A stretch of 64,000 nt of DNA. Source: Solirubrum puertoriconensis. GTDB taxonomy: Bacteria; Bacteroidota; Bacteroidia; Cytophagales; Hymenobacteraceae. Of this stretch, positions 17,220 to 25,970 are shown piece by piece (the first letter of the stretch is position 1; each line of letters opens with the position of its first letter). The stretch lies in contig NZ_LNAL01000005.1 of assembly GCF_001483135.1 (NCBI RefSeq), forward strand, positions 124,001 to 188,000, written 5' to 3'. The notes beneath the pieces are model-generated. The model worked only from the letters and a program-made list of their open reading frames with translations, did no database searches and had not been told where the DNA came from. The position numbers and the translations under genes are program-made.

Positions 17220-20117
17220 ATGACAGCTGTTCTTTCCGGGGAATTATTGGCCGGTCTGCAACGGGGCTTTATGGATGCGGGGCTGCCAGCCTCCGAAGCG
17301 TTCCTGCCCCAGCTTTTGATAAACCACCAGGCCCACGGCAAGACGGTGCTCGCGGCTTTGCACAAGCACTTAGCTGAGTGCGAGGAGTTCTGGTTTTCGG
17401 TGGCCTTTGCTACTAAAGGCGGAGTGGCAACCCTACTGCACCTGCTGCAAGAACTCGAGCGCCGCCGAATCAAGGGCCGGGTGTTGGTCTCGCAGTACCA
17501 GAATTTCACCCAGCCGGAGGCGCTGCGCGCGCTGTTGCAGTTTAGCAACCTCGAGCTGCGCATCGCCACCCAGGGCAACTTCCACGCGAAAGGGTACTTG
17601 TTTAAAAAGCGCGGCACTTATGATGTCTGTATTGGCAGCAGCAACCTCACCGATAGCGCCCTTAGGTCTAATAAAGAATGGAACCTGCAAGTCTCGGCTA
17701 CGCCCGCCAGTGAGCTCTTGCAAACGGTACTGGCTACATTCGAGGACGAATTTACCCAAGCGGTTCCCGTCACCGAGGACTTCTTAACGGCTTACGAGCA
17801 GATCTATCACGCGCAGTTCAAACTCGCCGCTCGTTTAAGGGCTCAGGTGAGTTTAGAAACTACGGCTGCGGTGAAACCTAACGCTATGCAGCGCGAGGCG
17901 CTGCACAACCTCGCGGCGCTACGAGTGAAGGGAGAACAGCGAGCCTTGTTGATCTCCGCGACGGCGACTGGCAAAACGTACCTGTCGGCTTTTGATGCGC
18001 AAGCGTGCGGGGCTAAACGCGTGTTGTTTGTGGTACACCGCAATAACATCGCCCAAACGGCCAGACGCACGTTTCAGCAAGTGTTTGGGCATAGCCGGAG
18101 CACGGGTATGTACTCGGGTAATCGGCGCGAGGCAGAAGCGGACTTTGTGTTTAGCACAGTCCAAACAGTAGCGCAGGAAAACCACTTGCGTCAGTTTGCC
18201 CCGAACCACTTCGACTATATCGTCATCGACGAAACGCACCGCTCAGGAGCGGAGTCCTACCGACGCTTGCTCGACTATTTTCGCCCTAAGTTTTTGCTCG
18301 GGATGACAGCCACTCCTGAGCGTACGGATGGCTACGACGTATTTCAGCATTTCGACCACAACATAGCCTACGAGATTCGCTTGCAGCGGGCTTTGGCGGA
18401 GGACATGCTCGCTCCCTTCCACTACTTTGGCGTTACGGACGTGACAGTGGATGGGGAAGTGGTAAACGAGGCCGCTGCTTTCAATCAACTCGTGGCGGTG
18501 GAGCGCGTGGAGCACATCTTAACAAAGGCTCGATTCTACGGCTGCGACGATGGCCAAGTGCGAGGGCTGGTGTTTTGCCGGAACGTGGAAGAAAGCCGCG
18601 CTATCTCGGCCGCTTTCAACGCCCGGGGCTTGCGCAGCGTAGCGCTAGACGGTAGCAGCAGCGAAACCCTACGTGCAGAGGCGATCTCACGCCTTGAAAG
18701 CGACGTCTTGGCGGAGCGCATTGACTACATTTTCACGGTCGACATCTTCAACGAAGGCATCGACATACCGCGGGTTAACCAGGTGATCATGCTGCGGCCC
18801 ACCCAGTCCGCCATTGTCTTCGTGCAGCAGTTGGGCAGGGGGTTGCGCAAGGCTGAAGGCAAAGAACACCTCACAGTTATTGATTTCATCGGCAACTACC
18901 AAAACAACTACTTGGTGCCAATCGCCCTATTTGGGGACACCACTTACAACAAGGACACGTTGCGCAAGCTCATGGTGGGTGGTAGCAGCATGCTGCCGGG
19001 TGCCTCTACTATCAATTTCGACCAAATCGCTCAACAACGCATTTTCGCAGCTATTGATCGGGCAACCTTGGATGGTAAGAAAGAGCTGGTGCAGGACTAC
19101 AAGCTGCTCAGGTTTAAGCTAGGCCGCATTCCCACCATGGTGGACTTTCTCGAGCACGGTGCCCGAGATCCTTTCATGTATGTCACGAGAGCGGGCTCGT
19201 ACTTTAACTTTGTGGCGGGACTCGAGCCGAGTATGCAGGGGCAGTTAAGCCCCACGGAATGCCGTCTGCTTGAGCTGATTTCCACATTTATTGCGAATGC
19301 CAAGCGCATCGAAGAAGTGCTCCTGCTTGAGTTACTACTGCCGGGCAACCCGGTAAAGCTAGAGGACCTCAACTTAGCCTTATCCCTGCAGTTTAATCGG
19401 CAAGCCAGCGTAGCCACGCTAACTTCTTGCCTGCGCAACCTCAATTTCGCCTTTATCCGGCAAACCACGCCCGTTGTGGAAGAAGCGGATGGGGTTATTT
19501 CGCTGGTCCCCTCGTTTGCCGCCATGGTTTCCAAAGCCATTTTCGGGGAGTACTTGCGCGATGTGCTCGCTTTTGCGCGCGCCCGCTACTCGGGCTACGC
19601 CGCGCAAAGCCCTTATGTTGACGGCTTTTTTCTCTACCAGAAATATTCGCGTCAGGACGTATGCCGCATCCTAAACTGGGACCAGGACGAAAGCTCCACC
19701 GTGTATGGGTACAAAGTAAAACACGGCTCCTGTCCCATTTTCGTGAACTACCACAAGGAGGAGGACATCACGGACAGTACCAAATACGAGGAGGGCTTCG
19801 CGGATCACCGGGAGTTTCACTGGATGTCCAAGTCCAACCGCAAACTGACCAGTCCGGAGATTGTCGCGATGCAAAACCACGCTGCGACGAACTTGCGCCT
19901 GCCTTTATTCATCAAGAAGAGCAACGGCGAGGGCGCCGATTTCTACTACATGGGCGAGGTGAGCCCTGTCTCCTTTGAGCAAAGTTCATTGGCCAAAGGC
20001 AACGGTGAGACCGTTCCAGTAGTCAAAGTTGTGTTTTACTTGGCACAGCCAGTGGCCGACGCGATGTTCACGTATCTGACCTCATCCGAGCATAGCTTAG
20101 GCCTAGCGAATGCTTAA
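17220..20117 (+). CDS. PLD-domain SF2 helicase with DUF3427
   Basis: A 965-residue three-part protein. The N-terminal domain is phospholipase D-like with HxK in GNFHAKGYLF (about residues 119-128) and IGSSNLTDSAL after it, as in PLD nucleases. The middle is a superfamily 2 helicase: ATATGKTYLS (Walker A, about 247), VIDETHRSGA (DExH, about 336), GMTATPER, and QLGRGLRKAEG (motif VI, about 536). The C-terminal domain from about residue 780 matches DUF3427 (YGYKVKHGSCPIFVNYHK...YEEGFADHREFHWMSKSN). Proteins of this architecture are known from many bacteria and are commonly considered DNA-processing or defence enzymes. It sits between the Nudix and HNH genes with 11 bp gaps on both sides. Confidence 0.9.
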   Translation: MTAVLSGELLAGLQRGFMDAGLPASEAFLPQLLINHQAHGKTVLAALHKHLAECEEFWFSVAFATKGGVATLLHLLQELERRRIKGRVLVSQYQNFTQPEALRALLQFSNLELRIATQGNFHAKGYLFKKRGTYDVCIGSSNLTDSALRSNKEWNLQVSATPASELLQTVLATFEDEFTQAVPVTEDFLTAYEQIYHAQFKLAARLRAQVSLETTAAVKPNAMQREALHNLAALRVKGEQRALLISATATGKTYLSAFDAQACGAKRVLFVVHRNNIAQTARRTFQQVFGHSRSTGMYSGNRREAEADFVFSTVQTVAQENHLRQFAPNHFDYIVIDETHRSGAESYRRLLDYFRPKFLLGMTATPERTDGYDVFQHFDHNIAYEIRLQRALAEDMLAPFHYFGVTDVTVDGEVVNEAAAFNQLVAVERVEHILTKARFYGCDDGQVRGLVFCRNVEESRAISAAFNARGLRSVALDGSSSETLRAEAISRLESDVLAERIDYIFTVDIFNEGIDIPRVNQVIMLRPTQSAIVFVQQLGRGLRKAEGKEHLTVIDFIGNYQNNYLVPIALFGDTTYNKDTLRKLMVGGSSMLPGASTINFDQIAQQRIFAAIDRATLDGKKELVQDYKLLRFKLGRIPTMVDFLEHGARDPFMYVTRAGSYFNFVAGLEPSMQGQLSPTECRLLELISTFIANAKRIEEVLLLELLLPGNPVKLEDLNLALSLQFNRQASVATLTSCLRNLNFAFIRQTTPVVEEADGVISLVPSFAAMVSKAIFGEYLRDVLAFARARYSGYAAQSPYVDGFFLYQKYSRQDVCRILNWDQDESSTVYGYKVKHGSCPIFVNYHKEEDITDSTKYEEGFADHREFHWMSKSNRKLTSPEIVAMQNHAATNLRLPLFIKKSNGEGADFYYMGEVSPVSFEQSSLAKGNGETVPVVKVVFYLAQPVADAMFTYLTSSEHSLGLANA

Positions 20118-20128
20118 TTCGGCAACGT

Positions 20129-21301
20129 ATGGTGTTTGATACTACCGACGGGGAGCGCGCCATCGCCACCATACTGAAGCACGACAACAAAACCACGAGT
20201 TATAAGATTGCCTTACTGCGGGCCATCAACGACTTGGTGTTGGCTTACCCAGATTTAAGCGCGGTACCCCACGGCGTAGCGATACCCTTACGGCGTATTG
20301 CCGAGCTGTGGATAGCGTATTATTGGCCCTTTACCGATGAAATTCAGCCCATCTACCAAGGTGCGCGTTCAGAACGGCAGGGCGTTATTCGCAACGACCT
20401 AAGCTTTAGGCCAGCCCTGAACCGGTTGCGGGCCGAGTGGCAGAAAGTCATTAAGCTCAGCGTGCTCCCTTCCGATGGGTTTTTCCTGGTCTCGGATATG
20501 CGCACCCCGCGCCGGCGTGCGACTTATGATCCTACCCTGCAAAAAGCCTACGACGCGGCAGTTACTAGCATCGCCACTGCGGTACAGATGCCTATTCGGT
20601 ATGCTGGTCCCGAGCAATGGAGCGTCTTTGCCAAACCTGCTCGCCTCTTTAGCCTGCCTGCTTCTGTCACCCCTTTGCCCGGCACGGCCTCCCAGGAGGT
20701 TTGCGTGGTGGTGGCGGCGAATCTGTGGGCAGGGTTTCACCGCTTGTCTCTCTACATTGAAGCCTTGAGCATTCACGAGTGGTGTCTGTTCACCGAAGGC
20801 GTAGCGCAAAGGGATGAATACTCGCCTTCCCGCGGCGATATCTATAGCTTGCTGACGGCTCGCCCAGATAACCGACGTCCCTTAAGCTGGGAGCGTAATG
20901 AAGTCGACATTCTCTTGCATGAACAGGTGCCGTTTACCTGTCCCTGGACGCGCAAGCCGATTCGCACCTCCCGGGATTACGATTTAGATCATCTGCTGCC
21001 CTTAGCTGTGTACCCGGTAAATGAGCTGTGGAATCTGTTGCCAGTAGATAAGGAGTTCAATCAGCATCTCAAACGCGACCGCGTGCCGTCCAGCCAACGC
21101 CTCCAGGAAGCTGTTCCCTGGCTTGCATCCGCCTACCACAACTATCAACAATCCGCCAAGTTAGGTCGCGCGGTACAAGAAGATGCGGCCTTGCGGTTTA
21201 CCGCAGTCGGAGCAAATTCAAGCTTTGCCGTAGATCTAGCGTACCGTGCTGTAAATTTTATCGATCGGGTGGCAGTAGCACGGTACGTGCAGCGTTTTTA
21301 A
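20129..21301 (+). CDS. HNH endonuclease-domain protein
   Basis: A 390-residue protein with an unrecognised N-terminal two thirds and a C-terminal HNH nuclease motif at about residues 265-315: EQVPFTCPWTRKPI, then YDLDHLLPLAVYPVNELWNLLPVD and FNQHLKRDRVPS. The DH pair, the Asn of the N-x-W-N-L-L segment and the final His form the expected metal site; the first CxxC half is reduced to one Cys. The early segment ELWIAYYWPFTDEIQPIYQGA is typical of HNH proteins encoded beside DUF3427 helicases. It is the last gene of the Nudix-helicase-HNH operon and is convergent with the DUF2075 gene. Probable role: DNA cleavage in a defence cassette (inference). Confidence 0.82.
   Translation: MVFDTTDGERAIATILKHDNKTTSYKIALLRAINDLVLAYPDLSAVPHGVAIPLRRIAELWIAYYWPFTDEIQPIYQGARSERQGVIRNDLSFRPALNRLRAEWQKVIKLSVLPSDGFFLVSDMRTPRRRATYDPTLQKAYDAAVTSIATAVQMPIRYAGPEQWSVFAKPARLFSLPASVTPLPGTASQEVCVVVAANLWAGFHRLSLYIEALSIHEWCLFTEGVAQRDEYSPSRGDIYSLLTARPDNRRPLSWERNEVDILLHEQVPFTCPWTRKPIRTSRDYDLDHLLPLAVYPVNELWNLLPVDKEFNQHLKRDRVPSSQRLQEAVPWLASAYHNYQQSAKLGRAVQEDAALRFTAVGANSSFAVDLAYRAVNFIDRVAVARYVQRF
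21241..21297 (+). terminator. Possible intrinsic terminator overlapping the end of the HNH gene
   Basis: GTACCGTGCT (21241-21250) is complemented exactly by AGCACGGTAC (21277-21286), with a 26 nt loop, followed after ten bases by a run of five T at the stop codon. The long loop makes it weak. It would end the Nudix-helicase-HNH transcript before the convergent gene. Confidence 0.3.
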
Positions 21302-21626
21302 CTAGTTCATAAAGTATATCCAGCGCAAGCAGCTCAAATACAAGATTTGAAACTGCGGCGAAGGGCAGTTGCTGCAATCTGAATGCTTTGGCTGAACCAC
21401 CTCATGATGCTAGTTTCATCCAGAACATATCCGTCATAGCTAACGGTAGGCAAGTTTTATGCAAAAGCGATTTGGGTGGCACTGCTAGATGAGTAAAACA
21501 AAGACTACCAATTACTATTATTAGAAAAGCTCTACATAGGAATCAAGCATAGTTAAGGCTAAGCTACTCGTACATTTTCCGACTCTTTTAGCTTTGCGAA
21601 GTATCTGGTTGGAGTTCATGCTAGCA
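21302..21626. other. Spacer between two convergent operons
   Basis: This 325 bp AT-richer stretch lies between the stop of the HNH gene and the stop of the DUF2075 gene. I see no gene in it and no strong stem-loop. Confidence 0.5.
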
Positions 21627-23534
21627 TTATACCGCTACCATCAGATTCTGTGCTTTTTCCTGAGCCGAGACCAGGGCGAGTTGGCTTCTGAAATACTCCT
21701 CGGTCTCCTGGTCAGTGAAGTACACGTAGCATCCCAGCATACCGCGCGTCATAAGCGTGCGATAGGTATTCTTGATGATGCTGTCAAGTTGAACAGCCGT
21801 TTCCTCAGGGCGCAGTTGGCTTAGTTGTTTATAGCCTTTCACGGTCATATCGGATTTCGCGCGCTTACTGGCATCGGTAACCACTTGCCCGTTTCGCACC
21901 ACCAAGTCGGGACCGACGATTACCCCTACATAGTCCACTTCCAGGCCTTGGCAGGTATGGATGCAGCCGATTTCCCGTACCGAATCCGGGTTCATGATCC
22001 ACAGGCCGCCGTCTTGCGTCAAGTTCCAGCGGATGGCGAAGTCATGCTCGGGCAGCACCACGTCGTACACACCCTCCAACACTTTTTTCTTGTTGGGCCA
22101 GGTCCAGCAATAGCCCGCCACGAGGCGGGCCTTGTTGCGTTCCCGGTTTTTGGCTTCGATGATATCCCGCAGCTCATGCGGACTGCTGACCACTTGAAAC
22201 TCAAACCCCAAAGTCTCCGGCTGGTACGCTTCCGTATTCGGAATCTGCAGTACCTGGTCCAACCAATTCAGATAAGCCACCGAGCCGTTGCAGCGAAATT
22301 GGGAGGCCAGCTGTAGCTCGTGCACTTCCGCACCTTCCGCTTTTGCCCACGCTTTGATTTCTTCCCGGCTGCCAATATCCTTTAAGTGGACGCGCTGTTT
22401 TTCGTCAATGAAGAAGACGGTAACCCTTGCAGCGTGGATGAGTTCCTTGATTTGGTTTTCCCCAAGGTTGCCGTACAAGCCCGACTTCTCGTTTAGCCGG
22501 TGGCTTTCGTCGACAATCAAGGACTCGAAAGTGTTCGCTTCCGTATTGGTAAAGGCCCCTGAACCCACAAACAAGTTGGAGATCCGACCTTTGGTTAGCG
22601 AGCCGCTGAGCTTGTTGGAATAAACGTCTCGGGGGGCGGCATTTTTGGTGACGTATTGGACCGGTTTCTGCTGGTTGGTTATCGCCACCAGCAGGTTGAT
22701 CGCTACTACCGATTTTCCGGTGCCAGGCCCCCCTTCAACAATCAGGACCTTCTTGCCCCCATTGGGGTTTGAGTTAATAAGTTGCAGGGCTGTTTCGTGA
22801 ACCACCTTCTGGTCGTCCACCAACACAAATTCGCGGTTGCCGCCCAGCATGGCGACGAGGCTATCCGCCAAGCTCTTGCTGGGCCGCAGCTTTCCCGCGT
22901 CAATGCGTTCCATTATGCCCGTCGCATCCCCGCGCTGGATGCGCTCCTTGATATAGGCTCGGAACTTCAGCGCATCACCTTGGAAGAAAATGGGCGCTAA
23001 TGCCACGTGGTGGGCGTACGCCTCGCCGGCAAGCACCTCATCTTGGGCATAGTTATGTAAGTAGGCGCAGGGGTGCAGTTCAATATTTTCTTCTTGAACC
23101 GTCAAATTGAAATCCTGCAAAAGGGCGGCGTAAGACCAAGCTTGGTACGAAGGGTGGGTAACCTCGCGCTGGCTACCGTTTAAAAAAGTGCGCACCACGG
23201 CGTCTTTGCCCGTTGCCGATGCCTGTTGCCATTGCTTCAACTCCACAATGATGACTTGGTCCACGCCAGCCGAGTTTTGGCCGGTCAATACAAAGTCGAT
23301 CAACTTACCGGAATGCGGCAATTTGTACTCGATGCATACCCCGCAGTCGTTCGGGATTTCAGCGTCCTGCAAGAGCAAGGCCATGGCCTGTAGCGAGTGC
23401 TTCCACGCCGCCACCTGAGATTTTCCAGCACCATGTTTTAGCTTCTCCTGAACTAGCCCCAGGACAATTTCATCGATGGCGTTGGTAAGAATATCCTCGA
23501 GGAATTGGGATTTGCTTTTGTGATAAACAATCAT
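21627..23534 (-). CDS. PD-(D/E)XK nuclease-like plus DUF2075 SF1 helicase
   Basis: A 635-residue protein. The N-terminal about 200 residues resemble a PD-(D/E)XK nuclease: CIEYKLPHSGKLIDFVLTG with IIVELKQW (Asp and E-x-K). The rest is a DUF2075 helicase/ATPase: VEGGPGTGKSVVAINLL (Walker A), LIVDESHRLN (Walker B), FFIDEKQRV, LASQFRCNGS, IHTCQGLEVDYVGVIVGPDL and TLMTRGMLGCYVYF (motifs V and VI). DUF2075 proteins are frequent in defence islands and are related to the helicase half of some Schlafen-like proteins. It is encoded 2 bp after a MazG-like gene and is convergent with the Nudix-helicase-HNH operon. Cytoplasmic; probable role in nucleic acid processing or defence. Confidence 0.87.
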   Translation of the reverse strand: MIVYHKSKSQFLEDILTNAIDEIVLGLVQEKLKHGAGKSQVAAWKHSLQAMALLLQDAEIPNDCGVCIEYKLPHSGKLIDFVLTGQNSAGVDQVIIVELKQWQQASATGKDAVVRTFLNGSQREVTHPSYQAWSYAALLQDFNLTVQEENIELHPCAYLHNYAQDEVLAGEAYAHHVALAPIFFQGDALKFRAYIKERIQRGDATGIMERIDAGKLRPSKSLADSLVAMLGGNREFVLVDDQKVVHETALQLINSNPNGGKKVLIVEGGPGTGKSVVAINLLVAITNQQKPVQYVTKNAAPRDVYSNKLSGSLTKGRISNLFVGSGAFTNTEANTFESLIVDESHRLNEKSGLYGNLGENQIKELIHAARVTVFFIDEKQRVHLKDIGSREEIKAWAKAEGAEVHELQLASQFRCNGSVAYLNWLDQVLQIPNTEAYQPETLGFEFQVVSSPHELRDIIEAKNRERNKARLVAGYCWTWPNKKKVLEGVYDVVLPEHDFAIRWNLTQDGGLWIMNPDSVREIGCIHTCQGLEVDYVGVIVGPDLVVRNGQVVTDASKRAKSDMTVKGYKQLSQLRPEETAVQLDSIIKNTYRTLMTRGMLGCYVYFTDQETEEYFRSQLALVSAQEKAQNLMVAV

Positions 23535-23536
23535 AG

Positions 23537-23869
23537 TTATAGCTCGTCGTATTTGGTGGCCGTGCCTTTGGCTTTGCTAATGGGGTATTTTTCGGCGTTG
23601 CGGGCGATCTTTTCTTGCATGAGCTGCTCGATATCCCAGCCGTATTTGTCGGCGAGTTGCACGGCGTAGAGCAGCACATCGGCCAGCTCTTCCCGCACTT
23701 TGTTCGGGTTAGCGGCCTCGGGTAACTTCCACAAAAATTGCTCGTTGAGCTCGGCAGCTTCAATGCTTAGGGCCAAGGCGAGGTCCTTGGGATTGTGAAA
23801 TTGGGCCCAATCTCGCTCGTCGCGAAATTGCCGTAGTTGTTGCAGGATGTGTTCTAAACCGGAGCTCAT
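23537..23869 (-). CDS. MazG-like nucleotide pyrophosphohydrolase
   Basis: A 110-residue all-alpha NTP pyrophosphohydrolase of the MazG-like (RS21-C6/iMazG) type. The metal-binding motif is complete: LALALSIEAAELNEQFLW (E-x-x-E) and REELADVLLYAVQLADKYGWD (E-x-x-D). These enzymes hydrolyse (d)NTPs, in some cases modified nucleotides. It is the first gene of a two-gene operon with the DUF2075 nuclease-helicase, 2 bp apart. This pairing is common in my knowledge of bacterial genomes, so the two probably act in one pathway. Confidence 0.88.
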   Translation of the reverse strand: MSSGLEHILQQLRQFRDERDWAQFHNPKDLALALSIEAAELNEQFLWKLPEAANPNKVREELADVLLYAVQLADKYGWDIEQLMQEKIARNAEKYPISKAKGTATKYDEL

Positions 23870-24237
23870 AGGTGGGAAAAGGTAGCGGCAGGGTAAGGTA
23901 TTAAACCAAGCTTAGGTCCCGACTTAATAATGGTTGGCTAATAGAAAGCCGAGCAACAGTAGCCGTTCTACAAATCTGCACATTCGTTGGGCTCGTTGTA
24001 GCGCCTTCTGCGCTCCGCGCAAGAAGAATTTATGCTATGCTTCGGTTGAGGCGAGTGAAGATTTAAATAGCCATGTCCAGCTTGCCTTGCTGCCAAGATA
24101 TCTGGGTTCAGGATGGCTAAGCAAGCACGTTTCGGGAACGCACGGAAGGCAAAAGATCAGTGCTGACCCGGATTGCACCTTTTAAAGGCTGCCAGTACTT
24201 TGCCAAGCTTAATTACCCCAAAACCCTTAGAAGTTGA
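23870..24237. other. Intergenic region between divergent genes
   Basis: This 368 bp stretch separates the MazG-like gene (minus) and the SH3 protein gene (plus), so promoters for both should lie here. I could not identify a convincing -33/-7 pair. An 83-codon frame inside it (23934-24185) has no recognisable features. Confidence 0.5.
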
Positions 24238-24768
24238 ATGAAGCCACTTCTACTATTACTCCTCTCTTCTAATTTGCTCATTAGCGGGCCCGTAGATAAC
24301 AATCCGACCCGAGCATCCAAGAAACCTGGTCTTGCTCACTTGGGTCGTTGTACGGGCAGTGCTTACTGCAGCGCTTGTAGTAATTGCAGTCGCTGCGCGC
24401 ACTGTGTTAGCGGAGGTACCTGTGGGGTATGTGCAGCCCCGGTTTCGTATAAGCCCACCAGAAGGGCCACTACTCCTTCCCGTAGCAGCCGCAGCCGCTC
24501 CAGCAGCGGCAACCCGTACTCCGCTCCAGCTCGCACTTACAATTCGCTTGCCGAAGGGAACGTGTACTTTGTCGCAGCTAGCACCCTTAACCTTCGGGCG
24601 AAGCCTGCCGCAGATGCAAAAATCCTGGCAGTTCTAAATCGTAACGATGTAATTACCATTCTTGAACTGACCAATGACAAGTGGGTTCAGGTACGTTTTG
24701 GCGCGGGTAGTAACGAGGTGATTGGCTATTTATCCCGCGTTTACCTGTCCTCTAACATGACCTACTGA
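24238..24768 (+). CDS. Secreted Cys-rich protein with C-terminal SH3b domain
   Basis: A 176-residue exported protein: hydrophobic signal segment MKPLLLLLLSSNLLISG, then a Cys-rich block at about residues 38-62 with the spacing C-x5-C-x2-C-x2-C-x2-C-x2-C-x5-C-x2-C (eight Cys), then a Ser/Arg-rich linker, then a bacterial SH3b domain (YFVAASTLNLRAKPAADAKILAVLNRNDVITILE...WVQVRF...GYLSRVYL). SH3b domains usually bind peptidoglycan or cell wall peptides. The Cys block is a known feature of Bacteroidota SH3 proteins, of unknown role. No operon partner. Confidence 0.75.
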   Translation: MKPLLLLLLSSNLLISGPVDNNPTRASKKPGLAHLGRCTGSAYCSACSNCSRCAHCVSGGTCGVCAAPVSYKPTRRATTPSRSSRSRSSSGNPYSAPARTYNSLAEGNVYFVAASTLNLRAKPAADAKILAVLNRNDVITILELTNDKWVQVRFGAGSNEVIGYLSRVYLSSNMTY

Positions 24769-24810
24769 GTAGCATCCGCAGCTTAGCAGACCTCAATTTC
24801 CGCTTCCGCG

Positions 24811-25965
24811 CTAGCAAACCACTTCCGCAAGTCTCGAAAGCAGTTTATGCCGATCGACCGCGGCCTCGGCAATCATGGCTTCAACCAAGGCACTTATATT
24901 ATTAGCATGCTGGAATTGTACTTCTACTGGCAGGCGTTCGAAGTGGCCTAATCCAGAAGCGTGGAACAATCGCCAGCCAAAGTTGTAATTGTTGCTTTTG
25001 AAACCGTGATTGATGCTTTTGATTAGGGCTACAAGCTGGGTAACTACTTCGGTAGGCGCATCGTCCCCTTCCAAAGTAGTCACCCGAAAGCTGTAGTGAA
25101 AACCATCCCTATCACAGCCCACTCCTAAGCGGATGCGGTATTTTAACGCTAAGATGATTGGATTGGGAAAGCTTGTCTCCCAGGCAGCGAATAGTGCTTC
25201 TTTTAGCCTTGCGGTCGTTTCCTGCTGAATGTGTTCGAAGACGTTGCGACAATGCGCGGCGCTCTCGAAACTAGCGAGGTCGGAAAGTAAGAGCTGTTTG
25301 GTTTCTGCGTGCATGAAGTTCTGCGGAGTATTGCCCGTCAGGTAATTGATCAAGTTCAGATACTGGCGTAGGGTTTCCCGTACCAGTGGATAGGCTGAGG
25401 CCGCCAGGCAGCAACCTTCTAACCATTTAGCAATATCCTTTCCGTACGAACACAATTGGTAGTCAGCCGGAGATAGCCTTCCCGTAGCCTCTTCACTGGG
25501 AGCGCTACCATCCAAGGTTAGGTACAGCAGCTTAGCGGTTGGCTTATAGGCGCAGTAGCGGGCGAGTTGATTGGGTTGATCGCCGGCGTAGATCTTGTTT
25601 TCGATCATTATGCACTGATCGCCAGCCGCGGACTCTAGATATAAGTCAACGCGTCCACCCAGGTCGTAGCCGTCATTGATACGCCCAACGGGGTACTCGA
25701 TCCGCAGTTTCGCTCCCTTAGGCTCAAACTCAGGAACGTTCACGGTCTTGATAAACAACCGTAGAAAAGCATCCCCCAATCCATGGCTCCCAGCGGGGTT
25801 CAGCAGCTCCCCTAAAAAAGCCGAGTGCGTGCGTACTTCATTACTCTCGAGCTTAAGAATCCGAAAGACATTAAAGTTTTCGCCGCTAAGGAGGTTTACT
25901 TTTCGTTGGGTTCGGGCCAGGGCGCTTACTTGATTAAGCAAACGGGCTACTTCGGGAACACGCAT
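24811..25965 (-). CDS. PD-(D/E)XK nuclease superfamily protein
   Basis: A 384-residue protein of the PDDEXK_4 type. The N-terminal region reads NFNVFRILKLESNEVRTHSAFLGELLNPAGSHGLGDAFLRLFI, the usual opening of this family, and the catalytic core follows: GGRVDLYLES (Asp), QCIMIENKIYAGDQPNQLARYCAY (E-x-K then QL..Y). The C-terminal part (GVGCDRDGFHYSFRV) is family-specific. Such proteins are found in prophages and defence regions; the substrate is not known. The gene begins 5 bp after the stop of the secreted YwqK-like gene, so the two look co-transcribed, which is an unusual pairing of an exported and a cytoplasmic protein. Confidence 0.82.
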   Translation of the reverse strand: MRVPEVARLLNQVSALARTQRKVNLLSGENFNVFRILKLESNEVRTHSAFLGELLNPAGSHGLGDAFLRLFIKTVNVPEFEPKGAKLRIEYPVGRINDGYDLGGRVDLYLESAAGDQCIMIENKIYAGDQPNQLARYCAYKPTAKLLYLTLDGSAPSEEATGRLSPADYQLCSYGKDIAKWLEGCCLAASAYPLVRETLRQYLNLINYLTGNTPQNFMHAETKQLLLSDLASFESAAHCRNVFEHIQQETTARLKEALFAAWETSFPNPIILALKYRIRLGVGCDRDGFHYSFRVTTLEGDDAPTEVVTQLVALIKSINHGFKSNNYNFGWRLFHASGLGHFERLPVEVQFQHANNISALVEAMIAEAAVDRHKLLSRLAEVVC

Positions 25966-25970
25966 AGCTT

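Noticed and set aside
24332-24637. Alternative frame over the SH3 protein gene
   Set aside because: It begins with a hydrophobic Val/Ala-rich run, but the other frame has a signal peptide, an ordered Cys block and an SH3b domain.
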